A stretch of 64,000 nucleotides of DNA from Pseudogemmobacter humi (GCF_900609055.1 NZ_UXAW01000048.1:215178-279177); one strand, 5' to 3'. Shown: positions 8,195 to 18,360, numbered from the stretch's first letter. The notes: a model not told the origin generated them from the letters alone. Numbers and translations are program-made.

Positions 8195-9220
8195 CTAGTC
8201 GAACACCCCGGCGACCCGGCCGAAGATCATGAAGGCCCGCGCGGTGCGGGTATCGGCGAATGCCGCGATCTCGGCGTCGGAGGCGTTCTTCTCGAAGGCC
8301 TGGAACAGCCGGTCGAAGGTGCGCAGGAAGTGATGCGCGGCGTCGCGGAAGATGGTGTCCTCGCGCATCCGGCTGGCGGTCAGCGCCAGCGAGGAACGGT
8401 CGCGGATGCCCCCCACCGCGGCCACGCCGCGCCCGCGCTCGCCGCCGGCGAAGCGGCGCCACAGGTCGGGGTGGCACATCTCGGGGCGAAGGTCGTCCAT
8501 ATAGATCCCCTCCTGGCTGAGCAGCGTCAGCACGTCCTGGGCGGCGCGGATCAGCCTGGCGACCTCGCGGTCTTCCAGCGCAAGGCGCAGGGCGCGGAAA
8601 CCGGCCTTGTCCTCGGGGCTTTCGGGGAATTGCAGCGCGGCGATGAAATCGCCCATCGACAAGGGCGCGCGCAAAGCCTCGGCCGGGGTGCCGAGCGCAA
8701 GGCCCGGCTGTTCGGCCTCGGGTTCAGGGCGCGGCGCGGCCAGCGCGGCGCGGCGGTCGGCCGAGGGCACCGACAGCGCGGCATCGCGCCGGGTGGAAAA
8801 CGTCGCCAGCACCGAACCCGCCTCGCGCGTGGCCTGGGCGATCTCGTCGAGTTTCTTCTCGACCGAGGGGCGGATCGCGGCGGCCTGCACCTGCTGCGCG
8901 GTCTGCATGTAGGAATTGCGCATCGCCTCGACCGAGGCATGCAGCCGTGCGGCCTCGGCCCGCAGATCGCGGACCGAGCGCAGGGTGATCACCGCCACCC
9001 AGATCAGCACCAGCGGCAGGAACAGGATCAGCAGCGTCATCACGAGGCCAAGGGTGCGCGTCTCGTCGCCCGGTGGCGAGGCGAAGATCCAGGCCAGCAC
9101 CGCCACCACCCAGATCCCCGACATCACCCCCGCCGCGATTTCGGTCACGGGCGAACGGCGCTGCGGCGCGGGGGCGCCGGAATGCGGGGGGGCGGTCATG
9201 TCCTGATCTTTCACCGGCAT
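8195..9220 (-). CDS. Hypothetical membrane protein with two N-terminal transmembrane helices
   Basis: 341 residues, not recognised. Two hydrophobic helices at about 28-48 and 58-80 are followed by a coiled-coil-like stretch (LRAEAARLHASVEAM...) and a largely helical soluble domain to the C-terminus. A second start, ATG 9199, is possible. It ends 3 bases from the convergent GNAT stop and lies just downstream of greA, so it may be transcribed with greA. An envelope or scaffold role is only a guess. Confidence 0.6.
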   Translation of the reverse strand: MPVKDQDMTAPPHSGAPAPQRRSPVTEIAAGVMSGIWVVAVLAWIFASPPGDETRTLGLVMTLLILFLPLVLIWVAVITLRSVRDLRAEAARLHASVEAMRNSYMQTAQQVQAAAIRPSVEKKLDEIAQATREAGSVLATFSTRRDAALSVPSADRRAALAAPRPEPEAEQPGLALGTPAEALRAPLSMGDFIAALQFPESPEDKAGFRALRLALEDREVARLIRAAQDVLTLLSQEGIYMDDLRPEMCHPDLWRRFAGGERGRGVAAVGGIRDRSSLALTASRMREDTIFRDAAHHFLRTFDRLFQAFEKNASDAEIAAFADTRTARAFMIFGRVAGVFD

Positions 9221-9232
9221 CCGGCCCCCGCC

Positions 9233-9703
9233 TCAGACGTAGCGCACCGAAAGGATTTCGTAGCTTTTCTGCCCGCCGGGGGTGGTGACCTCGACGCTGT
9301 CGCCTTCCTCTTTGCCGATCAGCGCGCGCGCGATCGGCGAGCGGACGTTCAGCAGCCCGGCCTCGATATTGGCCTCGACCTCGCCGACGATCTGCCAGGT
9401 CTTTTCCTCGTCGGTGTCCTCGTCGACCACGGTCACGGTGGCGCCGAATTTCACCCCGCCCGAGAAGTGGCTCGGGTCGATCACCTCGGCCAGCGAGATG
9501 ATGCCTTCAAGCTCTTTGATCCGGCCCTCGATGAAGCCCTGCTTTTCACGCGCGGCGTGATATTCGGCATTCTCCGACAGGTCGCCGTGAGCCCGGGCCT
9601 CGGCAATGTCGTGGATGATCGCGGGACGCGCCTCCGATTTAAGCTGCTTCAGTTCCGCATCCAGTGCATCGAACCCACGCCGCGTTACCGGGATTTTTTC
9701 CAT
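9233..9703 (-). CDS. greA: Transcription elongation factor GreA
   Basis: Rescues backtracked RNA polymerase by stimulating transcript cleavage. 156 residues, the usual GreA length, with an N-terminal coiled coil carrying the acidic tip ([14 protein letters not shown], residues about 54-67) and the FKBP-like C-terminal domain with [10 protein letters not shown]. It is transcribed away from the ETF-ubiquinone oxidoreductase gene, with a 316-base shared upstream region. Confidence 0.95.
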   Translation of the reverse strand: MEKIPVTRRGFDALDAELKQLKSEARPAIIHDIAEARAHGDLSENAEYHAAREKQGFIEGRIKELEGIISLAEVIDPSHFSGGVKFGATVTVVDEDTDEEKTWQIVGEVEANIEAGLLNVRSPIARALIGKEEGDSVEVTTPGGQKSYEILSVRYV

Positions 9704-10019
9704 AGCTATGCCGTCACTTTAAAAAACAGAAGCCACGATCCGGTCGCCCGGATCATGACTTCACGCCTCGGTCAGAGGCAACCTCACCCGATGGGCGAGG
9801 AAAAAGCAAGGGCCATGGCAGCGGCGATGCGCGGCCTGTCGCTTGCGGACCGGATCATGCCGCCCTGCTTGCGGCTGCCGGCGTGATGTTGCGTCACGGT
9901 TGACGTCGGGTTGCCCTTCGGGCAATCACGGGGCGCCCGGGGGAATGGGGCGCCGACAGGAAGTGCCAGCCAAGGACGTGCGGTGTGATAAACCGCCGCA
10001 GAAGCAAGAAGGAAGCGCC
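9704..10019. other. Intergenic region between divergent greA and ETF-QO genes
   Basis: 316 bases without a convincing gene; reading frames crossing it lack coding character. It must hold promoters for both flanking genes. The one clear structure is a hairpin with arms GATCCGG (9737-9743) and CCGGATC (9748-9754), in the greA 5' leader. No consensus promoter hexamer pair was convincing. Confidence 0.5.
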
Positions 10020-11669
10020 ATGACCGGGATCACCCGCGAGTCGATGGAATATGATGTTGTGATCGTGGGGGCCGGGCCTTCGGGCCTTGCGGCCGCGATC
10101 CGGCTGAAGCAACTCGACCCCGATCTGTCGGTGGTGGTCCTGGAGAAGGGCTCCGAGGTCGGCGCGCATATCCTTTCGGGCGCGGTGCTCGACCCTTCGG
10201 GGCTGGATGCGCTGCTGCCCGACTGGCGGGAGATGGACGCGCCCATCAGGGTGCCGGTGAAGCACGATAATTTCTACCTGCTCGGGCCGGCGGGGCAGAT
10301 CCGCATCCCGAATTTCCCGATGCCGCCCCTGATGAACAATCACGGCAATTACATCGTCTCGATGGCCAATGTCTGCCGCTGGATGGCGGGCGTGGCCGAG
10401 GGGCTCGGCGTCGAGATCTTCCCCGGCATGGCCTGTTCGCAGCTGGTTTACGACGGCGACCGTGTGGCCGGTGTGGTCGCGGGCGAGTTCGGGCTGGACC
10501 CGGAGACCGCCGAACCCGGCCCCTCCTACGAGCCGGGAATGGAGCTGCGCGGCAAATACGTCTTCCTCTCGGAAGGCGTGCGCGGCAGCCTCGCGAAAGA
10601 GGTGATGGCGAAATACGATCTTTCCGCCGGCCATTGCCCGCAGAAATTCGGCCTCGGCATGAAGGAAATCTGGGAGATCGACCCGGAAAAGCACAAGGAA
10701 GGCACGGTCACCCATACGATGGGCTGGCCGCTCGGCAAGAACGCGGGCGGCGGATCGTTCATCTATCACCTTGAGAACAATCAGGTTTATGTGGGATTCG
10801 TGGTTCACCTGAACTACAAGAACCCGCATCTCTACCCTTACGCCGAGTTCCAGCGCTTCAAGCACCATCCGATGGTGGCGGAGCTTTTGAAAGGCGGCAA
10901 GCGGGTGGCTTACGGCGCGCGGGCGATTTCCGAGGGCGGCTGGCAGTCGATTCCGAAACTGGTGGCGCCTGGGGTGGCGTTGCTGGGCTGCTCGGCGGGG
11001 CTGGTGAACGTGCCCCGGATCAAGGGCAACCACAACGCCATGCTTTCCGGCAAGGCCGCGGCCGAGGCGGCGCATGCCGCGATCAAGGCGGGCCGGATGG
11101 GCGACGAGCTGTCGGATTACGAGGCCGACGTGCGCGGCGGCGCCATCGGGGCCGATCTGAAGAAGGTCAGGAACGTCAAGCCGATGTGGTCGAAATGGGG
11201 CCTCACTGCCTCGCTGGTCTTCGGCGGGCTCGACATGTGGACCAACAACCTGTTCGGCTTCTCGCTGTTCGGCACGCTGAAACACGGCAAGTCTGATGCG
11301 GCCGCGACCGGCAAGGCGGCGGATTACCGGAAGATCGACTATCCCAAAGCCGATGGCGTTCTGTCCTTCGACCGGCTGACCAATGTGGCCTATTCCTTCA
11401 CCAACCACGACGAGAACCAGCCCGCCCATCTGCGGTTGAAAGACCCGTCGATCCCGATCGCGGTGAACCTGCCGCTCTATGCCGAACCCGCGCAGCGCTA
11501 TTGCCCGGCGGGGGTGTATGAGGTGCTGGGCGAGGGCGCGGAGGCCACTTTCCGCATCAACTTCCAGAACTGCGTCCACTGCAAGACCTGCGACATCAAG
11601 GACCCCAGCCAGAACATCGTCTGGACCACGCCGATGGGCGGCGGGGGGCCGAACTATCCGAATATGTGA
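10020..11669 (+). CDS. Electron transfer flavoprotein-ubiquinone oxidoreductase
   Basis: Passes electrons from reduced ETF, fed by acyl-CoA and other dehydrogenases, to ubiquinone in the inner membrane. 549 residues from ATG 10020. An FAD-binding GAGPSG at 17-22 and a 4Fe-4S cluster with cysteines C495, C518, C521 and C524 near the C-terminus match the family. An upstream in-frame ATG at 9843 is rejected because the added residues are not family-like. The next gene starts in the stop codon. Confidence 0.95.
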   Translation: MTGITRESMEYDVVIVGAGPSGLAAAIRLKQLDPDLSVVVLEKGSEVGAHILSGAVLDPSGLDALLPDWREMDAPIRVPVKHDNFYLLGPAGQIRIPNFPMPPLMNNHGNYIVSMANVCRWMAGVAEGLGVEIFPGMACSQLVYDGDRVAGVVAGEFGLDPETAEPGPSYEPGMELRGKYVFLSEGVRGSLAKEVMAKYDLSAGHCPQKFGLGMKEIWEIDPEKHKEGTVTHTMGWPLGKNAGGGSFIYHLENNQVYVGFVVHLNYKNPHLYPYAEFQRFKHHPMVAELLKGGKRVAYGARAISEGGWQSIPKLVAPGVALLGCSAGLVNVPRIKGNHNAMLSGKAAAEAAHAAIKAGRMGDELSDYEADVRGGAIGADLKKVRNVKPMWSKWGLTASLVFGGLDMWTNNLFGFSLFGTLKHGKSDAAATGKAADYRKIDYPKADGVLSFDRLTNVAYSFTNHDENQPAHLRLKDPSIPIAVNLPLYAEPAQRYCPAGVYEVLGEGAEATFRINFQNCVHCKTCDIKDPSQNIVWTTPMGGGGPNYPNM

Positions 11670-12127
11670 TGGTCAGCGAGGCGGAAGTCCTCGCCTGGCT
11701 TCAGCCTCATATCTCCCGGGGCGCTGAACCCGACCCCGGGGATATTCTCGGCTCGCTTCGCTGTGATGGCGACAACGCGAGCGAATTGTTCGAGGATTTC
11801 GCCGAACGCTTTGGCGTGGATCTCAGGAATTTCGAGCCCTGGCTTTACTATATCGCCGATGAGCCGCCAGTTCGCAGGCGCTGGCATGCGGTCGATCCCG
11901 AAACCGGTGCAGAGCTGCCGCTGTTTCCGATCACGGTGCAGGATTTCGTCACCGCCGCCGGGGCCGGGGTCTGGAACAAGACGCATCCGCCGCATCGGTT
12001 CGAGCGTTACCCGTTTTTGCGGGACCGGGCCGCGATCAGGCGCTGGATTCGTATGGCTCTCGTCTGTGTTCTGTTGGTCGTTCTTTTCGTATTTCCGGAT
12101 GATCCCGGCGTATTCCTCGCCCGCTGA
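11669..12127 (+). CDS. DUF1493-like protein with C-terminal membrane helix
   Basis: 152 residues. The N-terminal half has an acyl-carrier-protein-like layout reminiscent of DUF1493 (SELFEDFAERFGVDLRNFEPWLYY), and the C-terminus has one hydrophobic helix near 132-146. The ATG overlaps the ETF-QO stop (TGATG), so it is probably co-translated. Assignment to DUF1493 is from pattern memory. Function unknown. Confidence 0.55.
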   Translation: MVSEAEVLAWLQPHISRGAEPDPGDILGSLRCDGDNASELFEDFAERFGVDLRNFEPWLYYIADEPPVRRRWHAVDPETGAELPLFPITVQDFVTAAGAGVWNKTHPPHRFERYPFLRDRAAIRRWIRMALVCVLLVVLFVFPDDPGVFLAR

Positions 12128-12322
12128 CCCCTGTCTCACGAAGAGTTCACCCTCAAGGGCCCTCTGGCCGCGGATCCCCGCACCGATCCGAAGCGCGCCG
12201 CATTGCACGCGGCAAAACGGGGCGTTAGCTTTGCGCCTGCACAGGCGCGTCAGACTGGCCCGGTGAAGCGGGGCAGGATCGCAATGGCCTCGTCCTGTGG
12301 CAGGCCAAGGAGTATGTCCGCG

Positions 12323-14083
12323 ATGATCCGTTCCCTGCTTCTGCTGACCACGGCGCTTGGATTCAGCCTGGGGCTGGCCGTGCCGCTTGCGGCGCAGGAG
12401 GCAAGCGTGAGCCCCGCGCCCGAACCTCTGGCGAGTGTCGATGCCGGGGCCTATCTCGCCGCGCGCAATGCCGAGGCGACGGGGGATTTCCGTGCGGCCG
12501 CCGCCTGGTTCGGCCAGGCGCTGCTGGCCGACCCGGACAATCCGCTGATCATGGATGGCGCGATCTTCGCGCGGCTCAGCCTGGGTGAGATTGTGGCGGC
12601 GGCAGAGATCGCCGACCGCCGCCGCGGTCTGCCGGACCTTCCCGCCAGCCAGCTTGCCGATTACGCCACCATCGCGCGGGATGCGCAGAACGGCGATTAC
12701 GCCGCCGTCAGCAAGGCGCTTCAGAGCGGCCAGTCGATCGGGCCGATGGTCGACAGCCTGGCCCTCGGATGGGCCGCCATTGGCCAGGGCAACATGACCG
12801 ATGCGCTGAAGGATTTCGACCGGATCGCCGCCACCCGGGGCCTTGAGGCCTACGGGCTTTATCACAAGGCGCTGGCGCTGGCGCTGGCCGGGGATTTCGA
12901 GGGCGCCGACCGCGTCCTCTCGGACGAGGGGCTGGGGCTGAACCAGCGCGGCGTGCTGGCCCATGCGCAGATCCTGTCGCAGCTGGGGCGCAACCCGGAT
13001 GCGGTCGCGCTGCTGGACAGGAACTGGCTTCCCGGCAGCGAGCCGGTGGCCGATGCGCTGCGCGCGCGGCTCGAAGCGGGCGAGGCGGTGCCGTTCGATA
13101 CGGTGCGCGACGCGCGCGAGGGGCTGGCCGAGGTGTTCTGGTCGCTGGCGACGCTGCTCAGCCGCGATGCCGATCCGGCCTATACGCTGCTGAACTGCCG
13201 CATCGCCGCGGCGCTGAAACCTGATCATTCGGATGCGGTGCTGCTCGGGGCGGCGATGCTTGAGGATCTGGGCGAATACGATCTGGCCGAAGAGGCCTAT
13301 GCCACTTTCCCGCCCGACCACCCGACCTGGTATAACGCCCAGCTGGGCCGCGCCGATGCGCTTTATGCCGCGGGCCGCGCCGATGCGGCGGTCGAGGCTC
13401 TGCGCGCGCTGACCCGCAGCCATGGCGAACTGGTGGTGGTGCAGGCCGCGCTCGGCGACATGCTGCGGCGCGAGGAACGCTGGGCCGAGGCGCGCGCCGC
13501 CTATGACACCGCGGCGGCGCTGTTGCCGGAAACCCCGCCGCCGGGGGCCTGGGTGTTGTTCTTCAGCCGGGCGATCACCAAGGAGCGCCAGGGGCTCTAC
13601 GACGAGGCTGATCTCGATTTCCGCCGCTCGCTGGAGATCAACCCGGGCCGTCCCGAAGTGCTGAACTACCTCGGCTACAGCCTGGTCGAACGGGGGAAGA
13701 ACCTCGACGAGGCGCTGGAGATGATCCGCCAGGCGGTCGCCGCGCAGCCCGATGCGGGCTATATCATCGACAGCCTCGCCTGGGCCTATTTCACGCTCGG
13801 CCGCTATGAAGAGGCGCTTGAGCCGATGGAGAAGGCCTCGGTGCTGGAGCCGGTCGATCCGGTGGTGACCGACCATCTGGGCGATGTCTACTGGATGAAC
13901 GGCCGCAAGCGCGAGGCCGAGTTCCAGTGGCACCGGGCCTTGTCCTATGGTCCCAGGGAAGACGACGCGGTCCGTATTCGCCGGAAGCTGGAGGTCGGGC
14001 TGGATGCGGTCATGGCCGATGAGGCCGGGAAAAAGCCCGCCACACAGGATGAGCCGGTGGATGAGAGCGCCGCCGGTAACTGA
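12323..14083 (+). CDS. Secreted tetratricopeptide-repeat protein
   Basis: 586 residues with a cleavable signal peptide ([14 protein letters not shown]... to an AQE cleavage area) followed by many helical TPR units, e.g. [41 protein letters not shown] and [23 protein letters not shown]. It is probably a periplasmic or outer-membrane-associated scaffold. ATG 12323 is preferred over ATG 12314 because AAGGAG at 12307-12312 is ten bases upstream of it. ispE overlaps its 3' end. Confidence 0.8.
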   Translation: MIRSLLLLTTALGFSLGLAVPLAAQEASVSPAPEPLASVDAGAYLAARNAEATGDFRAAAAWFGQALLADPDNPLIMDGAIFARLSLGEIVAAAEIADRRRGLPDLPASQLADYATIARDAQNGDYAAVSKALQSGQSIGPMVDSLALGWAAIGQGNMTDALKDFDRIAATRGLEAYGLYHKALALALAGDFEGADRVLSDEGLGLNQRGVLAHAQILSQLGRNPDAVALLDRNWLPGSEPVADALRARLEAGEAVPFDTVRDAREGLAEVFWSLATLLSRDADPAYTLLNCRIAAALKPDHSDAVLLGAAMLEDLGEYDLAEEAYATFPPDHPTWYNAQLGRADALYAAGRADAAVEALRALTRSHGELVVVQAALGDMLRREERWAEARAAYDTAAALLPETPPPGAWVLFFSRAITKERQGLYDEADLDFRRSLEINPGRPEVLNYLGYSLVERGKNLDEALEMIRQAVAAQPDAGYIIDSLAWAYFTLGRYEEALEPMEKASVLEPVDPVVTDHLGDVYWMNGRKREAEFQWHRALSYGPREDDAVRIRRKLEVGLDAVMADEAGKKPATQDEPVDESAAGN

Positions 14084-14915
14084 ATTCGCCCCTGCGAAGA
14101 TCAATCTCTGCCTGCATGTGACGGGGCAGCGGGCGGACGGCTATCATCTTCTGGACAGTGTCGTGGCCTTCGCCGGGGTGGGGGACCGGCTGGAGGCCTC
14201 TCTGACGCTCGGGGAGGCCTCGCTGGCGCTCGGTGGGCCCTTCGGGCCGGAGCTGCCTGCCGGAGGCGACAATCTGGTGCTGCGGGCGGCGCGGGCGGTG
14301 GCGCCGGATCTGGCGCTGGCCTTCACGCTGGAGAAGAACCTGCCGCCGGCCTCGGGGATCGGCGGCGGCTCGGCCGATGCGGCGGCGGCGGTGCGGGCGG
14401 TCTTGCGGCTGCGAGGGGGCGCGGCGGACCCCGGCGTGGTGCAGGCGCTCGGCGCCGATGTGCCGGTCTGCCTCGCCTCGCGCCCGGCGCGGATGCGCGG
14501 GATCGGCGAGCGGCTTGATTTGCTGGAGCGCTTCCCCCCGGGCTGGATCGTGCTGGCCAATCCTCGGGTGGAAGTGCCGACGCCCGCCGTGTTCCGCGCC
14601 TTGTCGCGGAAGGAGAACCCGCCGCTGCCCGATGCACTGCCCCACTGGCCCGATATGGCGGCGCTGGCGGGCTGGCTGGCCTTGCAGCGTAACGATCTGG
14701 AGCCTCCGGCGCTGGCGGTCGCCCCGGTGATCGGCGAAGTGCTGATGATGCTGCGCGCGCAGGCGGGGCAGTTGCTCTCCCGGATGTCGGGCTCGGGCGC
14801 CACCTGTTTCGCGCTTTTCGCGGAAGAAGCGGCGGCGCGGGCCGCGGCGGCGGCGCTCACGGTAGCGCGGCCCGGCTGGTGGGTCGCGCCGGCGCCGCTT
14901 TACCCGGGCAACTGA
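14061..14915 (+). CDS. ispE: 4-diphosphocytidyl-2-C-methyl-D-erythritol kinase
   Basis: ATP-dependent kinase of the MEP isoprenoid pathway. GHMP-kinase motifs are visible: [12 protein letters not shown] at the N-terminus, [16 protein letters not shown] for phosphate binding, and the C-terminal [12 protein letters not shown]. Start candidates ATG 14061 and ATG 14049 are both in frame and both overlap the TPR gene. At about 284 residues the length is normal. A polyprenyl synthase gene lies convergently downstream, so two isoprenoid genes face each other here. Confidence 0.93.
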   Translation: MRAPPVTEFAPAKINLCLHVTGQRADGYHLLDSVVAFAGVGDRLEASLTLGEASLALGGPFGPELPAGGDNLVLRAARAVAPDLALAFTLEKNLPPASGIGGGSADAAAAVRAVLRLRGGAADPGVVQALGADVPVCLASRPARMRGIGERLDLLERFPPGWIVLANPRVEVPTPAVFRALSRKENPPLPDALPHWPDMAALAGWLALQRNDLEPPALAVAPVIGEVLMMLRAQAGQLLSRMSGSGATCFALFAEEAAARAAAAALTVARPGWWVAPAPLYPGN

Positions 14916-14943
14916 GGGCGGAAGCGGCGCGGGGGCCGCCGAA

Positions 14944-14974
14944 GATGCAGGTTCGAACCAATGCCGCCTGCATC
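14944..14974 (+). terminator. Hairpin after ispE
   Basis: Arms GATGCAGG (14944-14951) and CCTGCATC (14967-14974) with a 15-base loop, 28 bases after the ispE stop. There is no T-run, so intrinsic termination is uncertain. Confidence 0.4.
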
Positions 14975-15003
14975 CTCACCCCGTCTCCTTCGGAGACTCC
15001 CCC

Positions 15004-15061
15004 GGGTATTTGGGTCAGGGTGAAAGGGCTTTCACCCTGAGATAAATACCCCCGCCGGAGG
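15004..15061. repeat. Inverted pair of family B elements
   Basis: Two arms of the GGGTATTT...TCAGGGTGAAAG repeat meet head to head around a GG centre at about 15031, forming a long imperfect hairpin. The right arm reads as a full element on the minus strand and ends with GCCGGAGGC. It lies between convergent ispE and the polyprenyl synthase gene, where a two-way terminator would be expected. Confidence 0.75.
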
Positions 15062-15086
15062 CTTCGACGGCTGTGCCGGGCGGGCG

Positions 15087-16091
15087 TCAGTTCAGGCGCG
15101 AGACGACGTAATCGGCGAGATCGGCGAGCATTTCGCGTAAAGGGTGGTCGGGCAGCGCCGCGAGCGCCTCGCGCGCGGTGGCGGCCCAGGCGAAGGCGTC
15201 GTTTTGCGCGGCCTCCATCGCGCCGTGGCGGGCCATCAGCGCCAGCGCCTGCTCCAGGTCGCCCTCATGCTGGTCGCCCTTTTCGATGACCCGCGACCAG
15301 AAGGCGCGCTCGGGCGCGTCGGCTTTCGCCACCGCCCTGATCACCGGCAGCGTCAGCTTGCGCTCGCGGAAATCGTCGCCGGTGTTCTTGCCGATCGCAG
15401 AGGATGTGCCGCCGTAGTCCAGCAGATCGTCGGCGATCTGGAAGGCGATGCCGAGCGCGTCGCCGTAAGTGAACAGCGCCCTCACCTCTTCCGGCCCCGC
15501 CCCGGCGATCACCGCGCCGGATTCGGTCGCGGCCGAGAACAGGGCGGCGGTCTTGCCGCGCACCACCTTGAGATAGGTCGCCTCGGTGGTTGCCAGATCG
15601 CGCGCCGCGGTCAGTTGCAGCACCTCGCCCTCGGCGATGGTGGCCGAGGCATTGGCGAGGATGTCGAGAACGCGCAGACTGCCCGGCTCGACCATCAGCT
15701 GGAAGGCGCGGGCGAAGAGATAATCGCCGACCAGAACCGAGGATTTGTTGTCCCACAACAGGTTGGCGGTCGGGCGGCCGCGGCGCTGGCGGCTTTCGTC
15801 CACCACGTCGTCGTGGAGAAGCGTCGCGGTGTGGATGAATTCCACCGTGGCGGCGAGCTTCCGGTGATCCTCGTTCGCGGGAGCGCCGCAGATATGGGCG
15901 GCGGCCAGCACCAGCATCGGGCGCAGCCTTTTGCCGCCGGCCTCGATCAGATGCGCGGTCACCTCGGGGATGCGCGGCGCGTGTTCGCTGGCCATCTTCT
16001 CGCGGATGATGCGGTTTACCGCCGCCATATCCCCGGCCAGAAAGTCGGCCAGCCGGTCCTGCGGCCCGCGTTTTGCACCGTCCATTTTCAT
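15087..16091 (-). CDS. Polyprenyl diphosphate synthase (octa/decaprenyl type)
   Basis: Builds the long isoprenoid chain of ubiquinone. 334 residues with the first aspartate-rich motif in LLHDDVVDESRQRRGRP (about residue 92 onward) and the second in FQIADDLLDYGG, as well as GGKRLRP near the N-terminus. Product chain length is not readable by eye; these bacteria usually make Q10. Convergent with ispE and divergent from the DUF2007 gene 62 bases away. Confidence 0.9.
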   Translation of the reverse strand: MKMDGAKRGPQDRLADFLAGDMAAVNRIIREKMASEHAPRIPEVTAHLIEAGGKRLRPMLVLAAAHICGAPANEDHRKLAATVEFIHTATLLHDDVVDESRQRRGRPTANLLWDNKSSVLVGDYLFARAFQLMVEPGSLRVLDILANASATIAEGEVLQLTAARDLATTEATYLKVVRGKTAALFSAATESGAVIAGAGPEEVRALFTYGDALGIAFQIADDLLDYGGTSSAIGKNTGDDFRERKLTLPVIRAVAKADAPERAFWSRVIEKGDQHEGDLEQALALMARHGAMEAAQNDAFAWAATAREALAALPDHPLREMLADLADYVVSRLN

Positions 16092-16153
16092 TCCCCGTCC
16101 TTTCAGGCGCTGCGCCTCTTGCCCGTTGGGGCCGGGGCGGCTACCCGGAAACG

Positions 16154-16369
16154 ATGAAAGAACTTTTGCGCACGACCGACCCGACGGTGATCGCTTTTGC
16201 CACAGTCCTTCTTGAGGGCGAGGGAATAACAGCCTTCGCCATGGACGTCCACATGAGCATACTCGACGGCTCGCTTGGCATTCTGCCGCAGCGGCTGATG
16301 GTGGCGGATCGCGATCTGTTCATGGCGCGGGCGATCCTGAACGACAACGGGGTGGAGGTCCTGGCGTGA
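16154..16369 (+). CDS. DUF2007 small signal-transducing-like protein
   Basis: 71 residues, MKELLRTTDPTVIAFATVLLEGEGI..., typical of the DUF2007 (PII-like) fold family, whose role is unknown. The start at ATG 16154 removes a proline-rich upstream tail. Its TGA overlaps the GTG of the methyltransferase by four bases, so the pair is coupled. Confidence 0.75.
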   Translation: MKELLRTTDPTVIAFATVLLEGEGITAFAMDVHMSILDGSLGILPQRLMVADRDLFMARAILNDNGVEVLA

Positions 16370-17133
16370 GCGGGACGTTTCCCGACGGGGATCTGACCGA
16401 CGACAAATTTCTTTGCGGCCGGCTGCACCTGTTGCAGCCCGCGCGCGGCTACCGGGCGGCCACCGATGCGGTGCTTCTGGCGGCGGCCTGTCCGGCCGGG
16501 GCCGGGCAGAGCGTGCTGGATCTGGGCTGCGGCGCGGGGGCGGCCTCGCTGTGTCTGGCGGCCCGGGTGCCGGAGCTGCGGCTGGCGGGGCTTGAGATCC
16601 AGGCGGAATATGCCGATCTGGCGCGGCGCAATGGGGCAAGGAACGGGGTGGAGATGGAGGTCTTCACCGGCGATCTCGCCCATATGCCGCGTGAGTTGCG
16701 CCGCGATTTCGACCATGTGATCGCCAATCCGCCCTGGTATCCGCCGGGCGGCACCGCCTCGCCGGTCGAGGTGCGGGCGCAGGCGATGCAGGTCAGGCTG
16801 CCGGTCGGGGACTGGGTGGCGGCGGCGGCCCGGCGGCTGGCGCCCGGCGGCTGGCTGACGCTGATCGCCGGGGCGGATTCGGTGCCGGAACTGCTGGCGG
16901 CGCTGGCGCCGAAGCTGGGCTCGGCTTCGGTCCTGCCGCTGGCCGCGCGTGAGGGGCGCGAGGCTTTGCGGGTGATCCTGCGGGCGCGGAAAGGCGGGCG
17001 CGCGGCGTTTCGTCTGCTGGCGCCGCTGGTTCTGCATCAGGGTGCCGGGCATGACGGCGACCGCGAAAGCTACACGCCCGAGGCCAATGCGATCCTGCGC
17101 GGCGGCGCGGCGCTTCCGGCGCGTTTCGGCTGA
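16366..17133 (+). CDS. Class I SAM methyltransferase (tRNA1(Val) A37 N6-type)
   Basis: 255 residues. The SAM site is DLGCGAGAASLCLA near 46-59 with the acidic LEIQAEY loop. The catalytic NPPW (NPPWYPPGG, about residues 122-130) marks it as an N6-adenine or related N-methyltransferase. Closest by pattern to TrmN6/YfiC, which methylates A37 of tRNA-Val. GTG start coupled to the preceding gene. Confidence 0.78.
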   Translation: MSGTFPDGDLTDDKFLCGRLHLLQPARGYRAATDAVLLAAACPAGAGQSVLDLGCGAGAASLCLAARVPELRLAGLEIQAEYADLARRNGARNGVEMEVFTGDLAHMPRELRRDFDHVIANPPWYPPGGTASPVEVRAQAMQVRLPVGDWVAAAARRLAPGGWLTLIAGADSVPELLAALAPKLGSASVLPLAAREGREALRVILRARKGGRAAFRLLAPLVLHQGAGHDGDRESYTPEANAILRGGAALPARFG

Positions 17134-17243
17134 TCGCGGTAAAAATTGCAGAGAGATTTTGCCGCAGCCCCGCGCAAGGCTGGTGACACGACTCGCGTTC
17201 CGTGCTGCTATCGTCTTACGCGTGTAACAAGATGGAGGAAGAT

Positions 17244-17414
17244 ATGACGATTGCTTCGCATCTGGCGGAACTTCGCAAGAAGCACGAAACCCTCTCCGAC
17301 ATGGTGGAAAAGGCGCAGCGTAGTCCGGCGACAGATGATCTCCAGATCGCGGAAATGAAAAAGCAGAAGCTCAAACTGAAGGAGGAAATCAACCGGCTCA
17401 GCGCCGCGCATTAA
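17244..17414 (+). CDS. DUF465 (YdcH-like) protein
   Basis: 56 residues, almost entirely one amphipathic helix, with the family signature MTIASHLAELRKKHETLSDMVE and AEMKKQKLKLKEEI. Start ATG 17244 has a strong GGAGGAAG Shine-Dalgarno sequence. The stop falls four bases from the convergent exporter stop. Function unknown. Confidence 0.85.
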   Translation: MTIASHLAELRKKHETLSDMVEKAQRSPATDDLQIAEMKKQKLKLKEEINRLSAAH

Positions 17415-17418
17415 GCGT

Positions 17419-18270
17419 TCAGCCAGATTTCCGGGCCGCGAGGGCGGCCCCTCCGGTGATAAGCACCGCAGCTAACAGAAGGGTCCAGCCGGCTTCGGCT
17501 TTGCCGGCCAGGATCAGCGCCAGAGTAGACAGCAAAGGCGCAGCATATGAGGCGACACCCAGAAGCTGGATGTCGCCTCTTTTCATGCCGATATCCCAGG
17601 TGAAGAAAGCCGCGCCCACCGGGCCGAGGCCGAGGGCCAGCATCGACAGCCAGCCTTCGGTGGTCGCCGGCCAGATGGTTTCCTCCAGCGCCAGATGCGC
17701 GATCAGCGACAGCGCCGCCGAGGCGAGGCAGAAGACGGTGACGCTTTCGGTCGGCACCTCGCCCAGGCGGCGCGACAGCACCGAATAGGCGGTCCAGGTC
17801 AGGGCGCAGCCGAAGGCGAGCATCATCGCGGTGGTGTTGAAGCCGCCGCTCTCATCGCGGGCGAGGATGATCAGCGCCGCACCGGAGAAGGCGACGGCGG
17901 CGCCGAGCAGTTGCTGAGGGCGGAGTTTCTCGCCCGGCAGCAGGGCCGAGGTCAACACGATCAGCAGCGGCCAGAGATAGGCGATCAGCCCGGTCTCGGC
18001 GGTAGGGGCGGTGCGGAAGGCGGTGAAATACAGGAAATGGTAGCCGAACAGGCCAATCGTGCCGAAAGCGTAGACCTTCCAGGAGATTTCCCGCAGCACA
18101 TGGAAACCCTGACGTGCAGTCCAGACCAGGCCGATGGCGCCGCCGATCGCGAAACAGACCGCGTTGAGCAGAAAGGGCGGCACCGGGGCCGAGCCGATGG
18201 TCAAAAGCGCCAGCAGCGCCCACATCAGCACGGCGGTGAATCCGATGGCGGTGGCCTTGTTGCGCGACAT
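17419..18270 (-). CDS. EamA/DMT-family exporter, YddG-like
   Basis: 283 residues with about ten hydrophobic helices arranged as two EamA repeats, so an inner-membrane metabolite exporter. The N-terminus MSRNKATAIGFTAVLMWALLALL resembles the YddG aromatic amino acid exporter group; substrate is otherwise unknown. ATG 18270 is chosen since GGAGGG stands just before it. Two repeat hairpins and the phbB terminator lie upstream. Confidence 0.8.
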   Translation of the reverse strand: MSRNKATAIGFTAVLMWALLALLTIGSAPVPPFLLNAVCFAIGGAIGLVWTARQGFHVLREISWKVYAFGTIGLFGYHFLYFTAFRTAPTAETGLIAYLWPLLIVLTSALLPGEKLRPQQLLGAAVAFSGAALIILARDESGGFNTTAMMLAFGCALTWTAYSVLSRRLGEVPTESVTVFCLASAALSLIAHLALEETIWPATTEGWLSMLALGLGPVGAAFFTWDIGMKRGDIQLLGVASYAAPLLSTLALILAGKAEAGWTLLLAAVLITGGAALAARKSG

Positions 18271-18286
18271 TTCAACCCTCCTGACG

Positions 18287-18332
18287 CCGTTTCCTTCAAA
18301 GGAAACGGGCCGGAGTTTTTGAAAACTCCGGC
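18287..18332. repeat. Paired palindromes (family A, copy 2)
   Basis: Hairpin one, 18287-18308, has arms CCGTTTCCTT/AAGGAAACGG with a CA loop. Hairpin two, 18309-18332, is identical to the one at 1179-1202. The first hairpin differs in sequence from copy 1 while keeping a 22-base length and a 2-base loop, so the structure of the pair seems conserved more than its sequence. Confidence 0.8.
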
Positions 18333-18360
18333 GCGCGTTCTTTAGGCGAGTGTAGGGTAA

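Noticed and set aside
14944..14974. GGTTCGAACC suggesting a tRNA T-arm
   Set aside because: No acceptor, D or anticodon stems around it; it is a hairpin after ispE.
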